DNA from: JAVBSN01 sp031547045
Lineage (GTDB): Bacteria; Bacillota; Clostridia; Lachnospirales; Lachnospiraceae
Assembly (NCBI GenBank): GCA_031547045.1
Contig: JAVBSN010000027.1
Span: 1 to 64,000 of the forward strand
DNA: 64,000 bases
Direction: 5' to 3'
Both the position numbers and the translations under genes were made by a program. Positions 26,480 to 34,058 of this stretch are shown one piece after another (the stretch's first letter is position 1; each line of letters starts with the position of its first letter). Under the pieces are notes generated by a model. That model saw only the letters and a program-made list of their open reading frames with translations, was not told the DNA's origin and did not search any database.

Positions 26480-26854
26480 ATGGATTACATATGGCAAGAT
26501 AAGAAAAGAACTTTATTTGGATTACCACTTTCATTTACTAAATATTCTTTGGATAAAGAAAGATTATTTATAGAAACAGGATTTTTAAGTAAGAGGGAAG
26601 ATGAAGTAAGACTATATAGAATAATGGATGTTTCATTAACAATTAGTTTTTGGCAAAGATTATTTGGAGTAGGAACTATTGCTTGTGATTCTGCTGATAA
26701 GACATTGGGGAATTTTGAATTGGTTAGCATTAAGAATCCTAGAGATATTAAAGAACGATTATCTCAAATGGTAGAAGAAGAGAGAACAAAGAAAAGAGTT
26801 ACAAGTAGAGAATATATGCATGATTCAGATTATGATGATGAGAATGAATTTTAA
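26480..26854 (+). CDS. Bacterial PH-domain (bPH2-like) protein
   Basis: The ATG at 26480 is chosen because AAGGAG lies just upstream; the longer frame from 26426 has no RBS. The 124-residue product fits a YdbS/YdbT-like PH domain: YSLDKERLFIETGFLSKREDEVRLYRIMDVSLTIS, then WQRLFGVGTIACDSADK and a final helix IKERLSQMVEEERTK. It lacks the membrane helices usually found before this domain. The C-terminal tail is acidic. It is the last gene of the run that begins at the riboswitch and ends at a bidirectional terminator. Confidence 0.75.
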   Translation: MDYIWQDKKRTLFGLPLSFTKYSLDKERLFIETGFLSKREDEVRLYRIMDVSLTISFWQRLFGVGTIACDSADKTLGNFELVSIKNPRDIKERLSQMVEEERTKKRVTSREYMHDSDYDDENEF

Positions 26855-26857
26855 TAT

Positions 26858-26900
26858 TAACAAAAGAACCAGTGGAATTTAATCCGCTGGTTCTTTTGTT
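26858..26900. terminator. Bidirectional terminator between the PH-domain gene and MATE gene
   Basis: A stem of about 17 bp with one G-T pair (26858-26874 with 26884-26900), 9-base loop, A-rich on one side and T-rich on the other. It overlaps the last codons of the convergent MATE gene. Confidence 0.85.
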
Positions 26901-28228
26901 ATATTTGATTTCCATTTATTTGATTTATAACGTGTGAAAGAAATAATAAGACCTACACCCCAACCTATAGGTATGGTATACCAAATGGTTTCTGGTATTT
27001 TGAAAATATATGCTAATAAATATGCAAAAGCAACTCGCGTAAAGAAATTACATAAGGTACTAGCCATAAACCATTTAATATCGCCAGCACCTCTTAAAAT
27101 ACCATTAGTAGAATTCATAGTACCCATAATGATGTAGAAAATAGATACAACTCTTAAATAATTAGTACCTACATTAATGACTGCTTGACTTGATGTAGAA
27201 TCTACAAAGGCACCAATTAATACATCTCCAAAAATAAATAGTAATAGAGTTACAGTTATGCTTACAATAGCAGTTAGCATAAGAGCAGCTTTATACCCCT
27301 TTTTAATTCGATCCAATTTGTTAGCACCAATATTTTGTGCCGTAAAGGTTGACATTGCATTTCCGACTGCAATCATTGGCATAATTGCTATTGAATCTAC
27401 TTTGGTGGCAGCGGTATAACCTGCCATAACTGTTGAACCGAAAGTATTAACTAAGGATTGCACAAATATAAGTCCGAATGAAACAATGGATTGTTGTATA
27501 GTTGATGGTATAGCTATATATGCAATGCTGCCTAGTATTCTTAAATCAAATAATTTAAAGTTTTCTGTAGGCATCTTAGATAAATTATACATAAGAACAA
27601 TAAAAGATAATACAGCAGATATTCCTTGTGCAATTAAAGTAGCATAGGCAGCACCTGCTACTCCCATTTGAAATTTAGCAACAAAAAGCAAATCCAAAAC
27701 TACATTTACTCCAGAAGAAAATATTAAAAACACTAGAGGTATTGTAGATTTTCCTAGTGCATTAAAAATTGCATTAAATGTATTATACATAAATAAAAAT
27801 GTAAGACCTAGAAAATATATTCCTAAATATACACTAGCATCATCAAAAATATTATCAGGGGTGTTCATAAGTTTCAGTATTGATTTGTTAAATATAAGCC
27901 CCACCATAGTTAATACAATACTAATAACTAATGCAGTGAAAATAATAGTGTATATAGCTGTTTTCATTTTCTCAAGTTGCTTACCACCGAAAAATCTTGA
28001 AATAACAACTGAAGAACCAATACTCATACCAGTTGCAAGTGCAATAAATAAAAAGGCTAAGGAAGTTGATGCACCTACAGCGGCAAGCGCTTCCTCGCCT
28101 ACAAAGTTTCCTACTATTATTGTATCAATAATATTATATAATTGTTGAAATAGATTTCCTAAAATCATAGGGATTGCAAATACAATCAACCCTTTGGCAG
28201 GATCTCCATTTGTCATATCTTTTGCCAT
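26879..28228 (-). CDS. MATE family efflux transporter
   Basis: A 449-residue protein with twelve predicted membrane helices in two pseudo-symmetric halves. The N-terminus, NGDPAKGLIVFAIPMILGNLFQQLYNIIDTIIVGNFVG, is the hallmark of the MATE/MatE family, and the second half repeats it (IPSTIQQSIVSFGLIFVQSLVNTFG, VAGYTAATKVD). These proteins export organic cations, drugs or metabolites by Na+ or H+ antiport. GGAGG lies 9 bp before the start. The gene is monocistronic. The substrate cannot be predicted from sequence. Confidence 0.93.
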   Translation of the reverse strand: MAKDMTNGDPAKGLIVFAIPMILGNLFQQLYNIIDTIIVGNFVGEEALAAVGASTSLAFLFIALATGMSIGSSVVISRFFGGKQLEKMKTAIYTIIFTALVISIVLTMVGLIFNKSILKLMNTPDNIFDDASVYLGIYFLGLTFLFMYNTFNAIFNALGKSTIPLVFLIFSSGVNVVLDLLFVAKFQMGVAGAAYATLIAQGISAVLSFIVLMYNLSKMPTENFKLFDLRILGSIAYIAIPSTIQQSIVSFGLIFVQSLVNTFGSTVMAGYTAATKVDSIAIMPMIAVGNAMSTFTAQNIGANKLDRIKKGYKAALMLTAIVSITVTLLLFIFGDVLIGAFVDSTSSQAVINVGTNYLRVVSIFYIIMGTMNSTNGILRGAGDIKWFMASTLCNFFTRVAFAYLLAYIFKIPETIWYTIPIGWGVGLIISFTRYKSNKWKSNITKEPAD

Positions 28229-28320
28229 GTATTCATGCCTCCAATTATTTAAAATAAAATGTTTGATTAGTATAGTTCAAAATAATAAAAATATCAATAA
28301 TATAAAATTGGGCAATATAA

Positions 28321-28346
28321 AAGCTTGAAGAATTAACTTCAAGCTT
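28321..28346 (-). terminator. Terminator of the YjfB-like gene
   Basis: A perfect 10-bp stem (28321-28330 with 28337-28346) directly after the stop codon on the minus strand, followed by TTTTATATT in that direction. Confidence 0.85.
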
Positions 28347-28523
28347 CTATAGTCTAATATCAACGTTCTGACCAACTAAAGGATTGACAGAGGATTCCAT
28401 AAGTCTAGTTAAACCATCACTAGTAACTTCGGCAGTATCTAATGCTTTAGACATCATGGCAACACTTACATCATTCATTAGTTGGGATTGTGACATAGAC
28501 ACAGATAATGCTGCAATATCCAT
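28347..28523 (-). CDS. YjfB-like putative motility protein
   Basis: A 58-residue protein beginning MDIAALSVSMSQSQLMNDVSVAMMSKALD and ending MESSVNPLVGQNVDIRL. This is the compact pattern of the YjfB family (putative motility proteins), found near flagellar genes or in sigma-D regulons in Firmicutes. The start at 28523 has AGGTG upstream; a longer frame uses an unlikely GTG. There are no flagellar genes in the window, so whether the organism is motile cannot be said. A strong minus-strand promoter lies about 90 bp upstream. Confidence 0.82.
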   Translation of the reverse strand: MDIAALSVSMSQSQLMNDVSVAMMSKALDTAEVTSDGLTRLMESSVNPLVGQNVDIRL

Positions 28524-28611
28524 GATCAACACCTACTTTCTAGATATGTACTACTAATAAGCGGGTAATACCGTAGTCACTAAGTTCGAAAACACCTCAC
28601 TAAGTAATAAT

Positions 28612-28640
28612 AGTATAATCTTTTTAATGAATTATGTCAA
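28612..28640 (-). promoter_or_regulatory. Sigma-A promoter of the YjfB-like gene
   Basis: On the minus strand TTGACA (28640-28635), 17 bp, TATACT (28617-28612). The transcript would have a leader of about 80 bases that contains two copies of CTTAGTGA and a GGTATTACC palindrome. Confidence 0.75.
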
Positions 28641-28725
28641 CAAGATTGTTTGAAAAAATAATAGCAATTTTTTAAAGAAAGCCACGTAAAATATAGAAAA
28701 AATGATATTTTATACGTTTAAAAGG

Positions 28726-28754
28726 TTGACATGACATATTAGCTTTGATATAAT
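28726..28754 (+). promoter_or_regulatory. Sigma-A promoter of the first SH3-NlpC/P60 gene
   Basis: TTGACA (28726-28731), 17 bp, TATAAT (28749-28754). Perfect consensus hexamers. Confidence 0.88.
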
Positions 28755-28768
28755 CACATTTAATAAGT

Positions 28769-28785
28769 CGTAACAAATTTGTAAT
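28769..28785 (+). promoter_or_regulatory. WalR-like box, first hydrolase gene
   Basis: CGTAAC-N5-TGTAAT. The WalR (YycF) consensus is TGTWAH-N5-TGTWAH; one mismatch in the first half-site. It lies just downstream of the predicted transcription start, a position compatible with control but not diagnostic. Confidence 0.5.
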
Positions 28786-28816
28786 AATTCAGACGATTTA
28801 TAATTGGGAGGTATAT

Positions 28817-30109
28817 ATGAAGAGATTAACACATAAGGTAGCAGCAGTATTAATAGCAGGAAGCATTATGGCTAATGGCATGTCTGTTGTAGCTAGTAAC
28901 TCTTATAATGATAGCAATGCAAATATAACATCGGCGTTAGATAGATACATACAAGAGTCTGCATATAGTAATAATGTTATGATGGAGACTAATTCAATAG
29001 TTAATATAACAGCGGCAATAGAAGAAGCTGTAGATAGTCAAGGGAATTTACCTGTTGACGAAGTAGTGTCAAATGAATACAGTGTTAAATATCCTCAATT
29101 TGTAGGAATGGTTATTCCTAATGTTGAAGAATCAGTTAATATTAGATGTGAAGCTAGTGAAGACTCTGATAGAGTTGGTAAGTTACCGGCAGGAGCAGTT
29201 GCACAGATAGTTGAGCAAGGTGCTGAATGGACTAAGATTACTTCAGGTACAGTAACAGGATATATTAAGAATGACTTTATATTGTTTGGAGATGAGGCTG
29301 GTGCATATGCAGAGGCTAATGTTCCTAAACAAGCAACAATTAATACAGAAACTTTATATGTAAGAGCAGAAGAAAATGCAACTGCTGATTGTGTAGGAAT
29401 GGTACCACTAGGGGAGACTTACAAGGTAATTGAGGAATCTGATGGTTGGGCAGAGATAGAAGTTGATAAAGAGACAATAGGATATGTATCAAAAGATTAT
29501 GTAACAGTTTCATTCGTGTTAGATACAGCAGTATCTAAGGAAGAGGAAGAAGCATTAATTAAGAAAGCAGAAGAAGATAAGAAGGCAAAGGAAGAAGCAG
29601 ATAAGAAAGCAGCAGAAGATGCAGCTAAGAAGAAATCTAATTCTTCGAAGAAATCTAACTCAAGTTCTTCAAATAGTTCATCGTCTTCAAATAATACAAA
29701 TTCTTCAAGTAATACTTCATCAAATAATGTTGCATCAGGAAGTTCTTCTGGTGGAAGAAGTGATATATGTGATTATGCATTACAATTTGTTGGTAACCCA
29801 TATGTATATGGTGGAACAAGTTTAACAGGTGGAGCGGATTGTTCAGGATTCGTAATGAGTGTATATGCTAACTTTGGTTATGGACTACCTCACTCGTCTT
29901 CATCACAATCTGGATGTGGTTCAGCAGTTGATTTAGGTTCATTAGTTCCTGGTGATTTAGTATTTTATACTAATTCAAGTGGAAGTATCAATCATGTTGC
30001 AATATTTATAGGAAATGGACAAGTAGTACATGCAAGTTCTCCTGAAACTGGAATTAAGATTTCTAATGTTAATTATAGAAGTCCATACTGTGCAAGAAGA
30101 ATAGGATAA
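28817..30109 (+). CDS. Secreted SH3-NlpC/P60 peptidoglycan endopeptidase, paralog 1
   Basis: A 430-residue exported protein. An N-terminal signal peptide ends near residue 27 (SVVAS). Two bacterial SH3 domains follow, at about 95-155 and 165-230, each with a ...N/Y-x-R-x-E-A/N core. A charged KKAEEDKKAKEEADKKAAED helix and a serine/asparagine-rich linker of about 40 residues lead into the NlpC/P60 domain (about 310-430). That domain has the catalytic Cys in ADCSGFVMSVY and His in NHVAIFIGNGQVVHAS. It probably cleaves stem peptides (D-Glu-diamino-acid bond) in the cell wall. It is the first of three paralogs in tandem. Confidence 0.93.
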   Translation: MKRLTHKVAAVLIAGSIMANGMSVVASNSYNDSNANITSALDRYIQESAYSNNVMMETNSIVNITAAIEEAVDSQGNLPVDEVVSNEYSVKYPQFVGMVIPNVEESVNIRCEASEDSDRVGKLPAGAVAQIVEQGAEWTKITSGTVTGYIKNDFILFGDEAGAYAEANVPKQATINTETLYVRAEENATADCVGMVPLGETYKVIEESDGWAEIEVDKETIGYVSKDYVTVSFVLDTAVSKEEEEALIKKAEEDKKAKEEADKKAAEDAAKKKSNSSKKSNSSSSNSSSSSNNTNSSSNTSSNNVASGSSSGGRSDICDYALQFVGNPYVYGGTSLTGGADCSGFVMSVYANFGYGLPHSSSSQSGCGSAVDLGSLVPGDLVFYTNSSGSINHVAIFIGNGQVVHASSPETGIKISNVNYRSPYCARRIG

Positions 30110-30120
30110 GATAAGTAAAT

Positions 30121-30153
30121 ATTCCCACTGTCGTATGGCAGTGGGATTTTTAA
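30121..30153 (+). terminator. Terminator between hydrolase paralogs 1 and 2
   Basis: TCCCACTG (30123-30130) pairs with CAGTGGGA (30139-30146), followed by TTTTTAA. Confidence 0.85.
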
Positions 30154-30199
30154 CGTAGTATAGATAAGGAAAGATTATTAAATCTTTGGAGGTATTCTA

Positions 30200-31342
30200 A
30201 TGAAAAAGAATTTATATAGAATAATAGCATTAGCAATGAGTGGATGTATGTTATTATGTAATACAGAAACATTAGCATCAGAAGTTGATACTAATAAGGA
30301 TTTGGTAAGTATTACAGAAGCTATAGAGAATTACGTTCCGCCAGTAGTAACACCTGATATTTTATCAAATAGTACATTGATAACAGAAACTTTAGATTAT
30401 ATAGTAGATGAACCGGAATGTTTAGAGAAGCTTACATATAATGCGGCTAAATATCCTCAATTTATTGGAATAGCAATACCTAAAATTGAGAATACAGAAA
30501 GTTCATTGAATATAAGAGCAGAAGCTAACGAAGATTCAGAACGTTTAGGAAAACTTTCGGCTGGTGGTGCAGGACAAATAATAGAGCAAGGTGAAGAGTG
30601 GACTAAGATAGAATCAGGTTCAGTAATAGGATACGTTAAGAACGAATTTATGGTTACAGGAGATGAGGCAGGAGAATTTGCACAAGGAAGATTGCCTAAA
30701 GCAGCTACTGTAACAACAGAAACATTATTTGTTAGAGAAGAGCAAAGTGTTGAATCCACTTGTTTATCTATGGTTCCAGAAGGTGATACTTATGCAGTAG
30801 TTGATGAGTATGATGAATGGGCACAAGTTAAAGTAGATGATGAGCTAACAGGATTTGTGTCAAAAGATTATGTTAATGTATATTTTGTATTAGACTGTGC
30901 AATCTCTAAAGAAGAAGAGGAAGCAATTATAAGACGCGAGCAGGAAGAGAAAGAAGAAGCTGAGAGAAAGAAACGTAATGCAGGAAGACAGGATATATGT
31001 GATTATGCAGTTCAGTTTATAGGTAATCCTTATGTTTGGGGTGGCGCAAGTTTGACTAATGGAGCGGATTGTTCAGGATTTACCATGAGAGTATTTGCTA
31101 AGTTCGGTTATTCATTACCTCACTCAGCAGCAGCACAGGCTAATTGTGGATCACCAGTTGCATTAAGTGATATAAAGCCAGGAGATTTATTGTTCTATAA
31201 AGGAAGCGGTGGTGGAATAACTCACGTTACTATGTATATAGGAAATGGACAAGTAGTACATGCAAGTTCTAAGAAGACAGGAATCAAGATTTCTAGTCTG
31301 GGATATAGACAAGCATGTTGTGCAAGAAGAATAGCTAATTAA
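30200..31342 (+). CDS. Secreted SH3-NlpC/P60 peptidoglycan endopeptidase, paralog 2
   Basis: A 380-residue paralog of the preceding gene. The signal peptide (IIALAMSGCMLLCN) has cysteines near its end but no clear lipobox. Two SH3 domains follow (LNIRAEANEDSERLGKL and LFVREEQSVESTC). The long Ser/Asn linker of paralog 1 is missing: a short EEKEEAERKKRNAG segment joins straight to the NlpC/P60 domain, with ADCSGFTMRVF and THVTMYIGNGQVVHAS. The upstream gap is only 46 bp after the terminator of paralog 1. No full promoter was recognised there, so read-through is possible. Confidence 0.92.
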   Translation: MKKNLYRIIALAMSGCMLLCNTETLASEVDTNKDLVSITEAIENYVPPVVTPDILSNSTLITETLDYIVDEPECLEKLTYNAAKYPQFIGIAIPKIENTESSLNIRAEANEDSERLGKLSAGGAGQIIEQGEEWTKIESGSVIGYVKNEFMVTGDEAGEFAQGRLPKAATVTTETLFVREEQSVESTCLSMVPEGDTYAVVDEYDEWAQVKVDDELTGFVSKDYVNVYFVLDCAISKEEEEAIIRREQEEKEEAERKKRNAGRQDICDYAVQFIGNPYVWGGASLTNGADCSGFTMRVFAKFGYSLPHSAAAQANCGSPVALSDIKPGDLLFYKGSGGGITHVTMYIGNGQVVHASSKKTGIKISSLGYRQACCARRIAN

Positions 31343-31355
31343 AAAATATGTAAAT

Positions 31356-31403
31356 AAAAAGTGCATTTAGACAATGTTAAATTGTTTAAATGCACTTTTT
31401 TAG
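31356..31403 (+). terminator. Terminator after hydrolase paralog 2
   Basis: A long stem AAAAAGTGCATTTA with TAAATGCACTTTTTT, extended inside by ACAAT/ATTGT, ending in TTTTTT. Confidence 0.88.
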
Positions 31404-31485
31404 ATGAAATTACATATAAGAACAAAAGAAGATGGTATACAACAATAATCGATTGATACTTAATAAAATGTTAATAAATGGAGCA

Positions 31486-31556
31486 TTGACACAGAAGTGT
31501 AACTTTGTTAGAATAACCTTGTAACATATATGTAACAATTTTGTAACATATATAAT
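31486..31556 (+). promoter_or_regulatory. Promoter region with WalR-like triple half-site, third hydrolase gene
   Basis: TTGACA (31486-31491), 17 bp, TAGAAT (31509-31514) forms one promoter. Immediately downstream, TGTAAC occurs three times with exact 11-base periodicity at 31520-31525, 31531-31536 and 31542-31547 (N5 spacers). Another TGTAAC sits at 31498-31503. A second -10 TATAAT lies at 31551-31556, so the boxes would cover its -35 region, the place an activator like WalR binds. Confidence 0.6.
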
Positions 31557-31578
31557 ATAAAACTTAGGAGGTTTGATA

Positions 31579-32832
31579 ATGAGAAAATCAGCATACATGG
31601 TAGCAGCGATGTTGTTAGCTGGTGGAGTAATGGTTGATAATAATGTTGTTAACGCAAATGAGTCATCTGATGCTAGCATAATAAGTATAACAGCAACTAT
31701 AGACAAATATGTAGAAGAAAGTAATAGCAATTTAAATACGATAGATAATAATGGTGATTACATAGGAGAAACAAAGGATAAAGAATCTAATATATATGTA
31801 GAAAGATATAAAGAAGAAACTATAACTAAGTATCCTAGATTTGAAAATGTATTAATTCCAAAAGTTGAATTGTATCTTAATATACGTTCAGAAGCAAGTG
31901 AAGAATCAGAAGTAGTTGGTAAACTATATATAGGTTCGGGTGCTACAATCTTAGAAGAAGGTGAAGAATGGACTAAGATAGAATCTGGAGATGTAGTAGG
32001 ATATGTAAAAAATGAATATACTATGAGAAATGATGAAGCAGGTGAATACGCAGAATCTAATTTACCTAAAGAAGCCACAGTAACTACTGAAACATTGTTT
32101 GTAAGAGAAGATCAAAGCGTTGAATCAACTTGCATTGGATTAGTTTCAGAAGGAAATGCTTATAAAGTAGTAGAATCTTCAGATGAGTGGATTAAGATAG
32201 AAGCAGATGATAATGTAGTAGGATATGTGTCAGCAGAATATGTTGATGTTGATTTCAAATTAGATGATGCAATCTCTAAGGAAGAAGAGGAAGCTTTAAT
32301 TAAGAAAGCGGAAGAAGAGAAGAAAGCCAAAGAGAAAAAAGAAGCTGAAGAGAAATCTAATAAAAAATCAAATACTAAAAAATCAACAAACAATGAAGGT
32401 TCAAGAAGTAATGATAATACTAATTCAAACGACACTCAACCAACTGTTTCAATAGGTGATGGTGGTGGAAGTGGAAGAAGCGATATTGTAGAATATGCAT
32501 TACAATTTGTAGGAAATCCATATGTATATGGTGGTACAAGCTTAACTGATGGAACTGATTGTTCAGGATTTGTAATGAGCGTATATGCTAATTTTGGATA
32601 TAGCTTACCAAGAACATCTGCAGATCAATCAAATGCTGGTACAGAAGTAAGTTTAGATAGTCTTCAACCAGGAGATTTGTTATTCTATAGAGGAAGTAAT
32701 GGAAGAGTAAGCCATGTTACAATGTATATAGGTGGTGGACAAGTAGTTCATGCTAGTACAGAAAGAACAGGAATTATTATATCAAGTGTAAATTATAGAA
32801 CTCCTTGCAGTGCAAGAAGGGTAACTAATTAA
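31579..32832 (+). CDS. Secreted SH3-NlpC/P60 peptidoglycan endopeptidase, paralog 3
   Basis: The ATG at 31579 has AGGAGG 7 bp upstream; an in-frame TTG two codons earlier is less likely. The 417-residue product has a signal peptide ending near residue 25 and two SH3 domains (LNIRSEASEESEVVGKL, LFVREDQSVESTC). A charged EEALIKKAEEEKKAKEKKEAEEK helix and a linker of about 35 polar residues follow. The NlpC/P60 domain has TDCSGFVMSVY and SHVTMYIGGGQVVHAS. It shares closest features with paralog 2 in the SH3 region and with paralog 1 in the catalytic domain. The strongest WalR-like boxes precede this gene. Confidence 0.92.
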   Translation: MRKSAYMVAAMLLAGGVMVDNNVVNANESSDASIISITATIDKYVEESNSNLNTIDNNGDYIGETKDKESNIYVERYKEETITKYPRFENVLIPKVELYLNIRSEASEESEVVGKLYIGSGATILEEGEEWTKIESGDVVGYVKNEYTMRNDEAGEYAESNLPKEATVTTETLFVREDQSVESTCIGLVSEGNAYKVVESSDEWIKIEADDNVVGYVSAEYVDVDFKLDDAISKEEEEALIKKAEEEKKAKEKKEAEEKSNKKSNTKKSTNNEGSRSNDNTNSNDTQPTVSIGDGGGSGRSDIVEYALQFVGNPYVYGGTSLTDGTDCSGFVMSVYANFGYSLPRTSADQSNAGTEVSLDSLQPGDLLFYRGSNGRVSHVTMYIGGGQVVHASTERTGIIISSVNYRTPCSARRVTN

Positions 32833-32842
32833 AATGTGTGTG

Positions 32843-32878
32843 AGGACCTATACTATGTAAAAATAGTATAGGTCCTTT
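32843..32878 (+). terminator. Terminator after hydrolase paralog 3
   Basis: A perfect 14-bp stem (32843-32856 with 32863-32876) and a 6-base loop. The following T-run is short (TTTGT). Confidence 0.75.
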
Positions 32879-33298
32879 GTCGTATTTTGATGTTGAAAAT
32901 TGAAAATGATTATCGAAAAAAGTCAAGCTAAAAATCATAAAAATAGAAAAATAGTCAAAATGCACAAATGAAAATGGGGTAAGTAGACATAATAAGTAGC
33001 AACTAGTTATGCAAACTATTGAATAAAGATGATTACCCACAAAAAATGTGGGTTAAAAATGGCGCAAAATGGACTTATACACAAAGTTATCAACATTATC
33101 CACAATTTTGAGGGGGTGAAAATCATAAAAAAATATCGAAAATGCCGAACAAAAGTTTTGTAAGATATTATGAAAAAGAAATAAAATCATAAAAACTATT
33201 GACTTTTGAAATGTACAAAAATTATATAAATTGAGTACATAATTTAGAAAACTATCGAAAATATATCTGAAAAATATATAAAAAATACACAAAAAACA
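32879..33298 (+). other. AT-rich non-coding region with DnaA-box cluster
   Basis: About 420 bp without a gene. DnaA boxes (consensus TTATNCACA) occur at 33075-33083 (TTATACACA) and 33096-33104 (TTATCCACA, perfect). A one-mismatch box TTATCAACA lies at 33087-33095 and TTACCCACA at 33033-33041, followed by its inverted partner at 33047-33055 in a small hairpin. Downstream to 33298 the DNA is extremely AT-rich, with runs of A and T. The layout resembles an origin or DnaA-titration site, but no dnaA or dnaN gene is near. Confidence 0.6.
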
Positions 33299-33326
33299 TT
33301 GATATTTTACTCATTTATGGTATAAT
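33299..33326 (+). promoter_or_regulatory. Promoter of hpf
   Basis: TTGATA (33299-33304), 16 bp, TATAAT (33321-33326). Confidence 0.75.
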
Positions 33327-33329
33327 ATT

Positions 33330-33382
33330 CATATGCAAGTCCCACAGAGCATTTTGTGATTTGCATGAAAGTCGTAAGACTT
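33330..33382 (+). promoter_or_regulatory. Structured hpf leader: two hairpins
   Basis: The leader should start almost directly with a hairpin: ATGCAA (33333-33338) pairs with TTGCAT (33361-33366), with CACA/TGTG inside. A second small hairpin, AAGTC-GTAA-GACTT (33369-33382), follows. The RBS AAGGAG (33397-33402) is outside both. No known riboswitch class was recognised. Confidence 0.45.
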
Positions 33383-33411
33383 ATATCCTATGTAAGAAGG
33401 AGTTGGACAGT

Positions 33412-33939
33412 ATGAAGTACATAATTAGTGGCAAAAACATCGAGGTAACAGACGGTCTGAAGAATGCGATATATGATAAGTTTGACAGACTAGAAAAATA
33501 TTTTACGGAGGATGCAGAAGTACACGTTACTTTTAACGTAGAGAAAGATAGACAAAAGATAGAAGTTACTATTCCTGTCAAAGGTCATATAATTAGAGCA
33601 GAGCAAGTAAGTGATGATATGTATGTGTCTATAGATTTGGTTATTGAGATTCTTGAAAGACAAATTTCTAAATATAAGAAGAAACTTATTGATCAAGAAC
33701 AGAGTGCAAAGTATTTCACACCAGAATTTTTGGATGATGATGATGTAGATGAAGAAGAGATTAATATAATTAGAAGTAAAAGTTTTGCAGTTAAACCAAT
33801 GTTCCCGGAAGATGCTTGTGTACAGATGGATTTGTTAGGACATAATTTCTATGTATTTAGAAATGCAAAAACAGATGAAGTTAATGTAGTATACAAACGT
33901 AAAGGTAATACATTTGGATTAATAGAGCCAGAATTTTAA
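33412..33939 (+). CDS. hpf: Long-form ribosome hibernation promoting factor
   Basis: The ATG at 33412 is chosen because AAGGAG lies 9 bp upstream. The 175-residue product has the N-terminal HPF/RaiA fold (MKYIISGKNIEVTDGLKNAIYDKFDRLEKYF) and the basic RQISKYKKKLID helix that inserts in the decoding centre region. After an acidic linker comes the C-terminal dimerisation domain (AVKPMFPEDACVQMDLLGHNFYVFRNAKTDEVNVVYKRKGN). Long HPF pairs 70S ribosomes into 100S particles in stationary phase. In Firmicutes hpf often lies near secA and prfB, which are here 27 kb away. Confidence 0.95.
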   Translation: MKYIISGKNIEVTDGLKNAIYDKFDRLEKYFTEDAEVHVTFNVEKDRQKIEVTIPVKGHIIRAEQVSDDMYVSIDLVIEILERQISKYKKKLIDQEQSAKYFTPEFLDDDDVDEEEINIIRSKSFAVKPMFPEDACVQMDLLGHNFYVFRNAKTDEVNVVYKRKGNTFGLIEPEF

Positions 33940-33945
33940 TACATG

Positions 33946-33974
33946 GAGGAGTGGATAACCACTCCTCTTTTTTA
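33946..33974 (+). terminator. Terminator of hpf
   Basis: A 9-bp stem GAGGAGTGG (33946-33954) with CCACTCCTC (33959-33967), followed by TTTTTTTA. Confidence 0.9.
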
Positions 33975-34058
33975 TGCTAAAAAAATCAATATAGTTGTAC
34001 CTTTTACAAATAGTAAGTTTATGTTAGAATATATTTTATTAAAGATAAGGAGTGTACT

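Noticed and set aside
28524..28611. Possible cyclic di-GMP riboswitch in the yjfB-like leader
   Set aside because: It has GGTATTACC and repeated CTTAGTGA, but the conserved GEMM core and tetraloop-receptor could not be found.
33033..33055. Hairpin ACCCACA/TGTGGGT as a terminator
   Set aside because: No T-tract on either strand; better explained by paired DnaA-like boxes.
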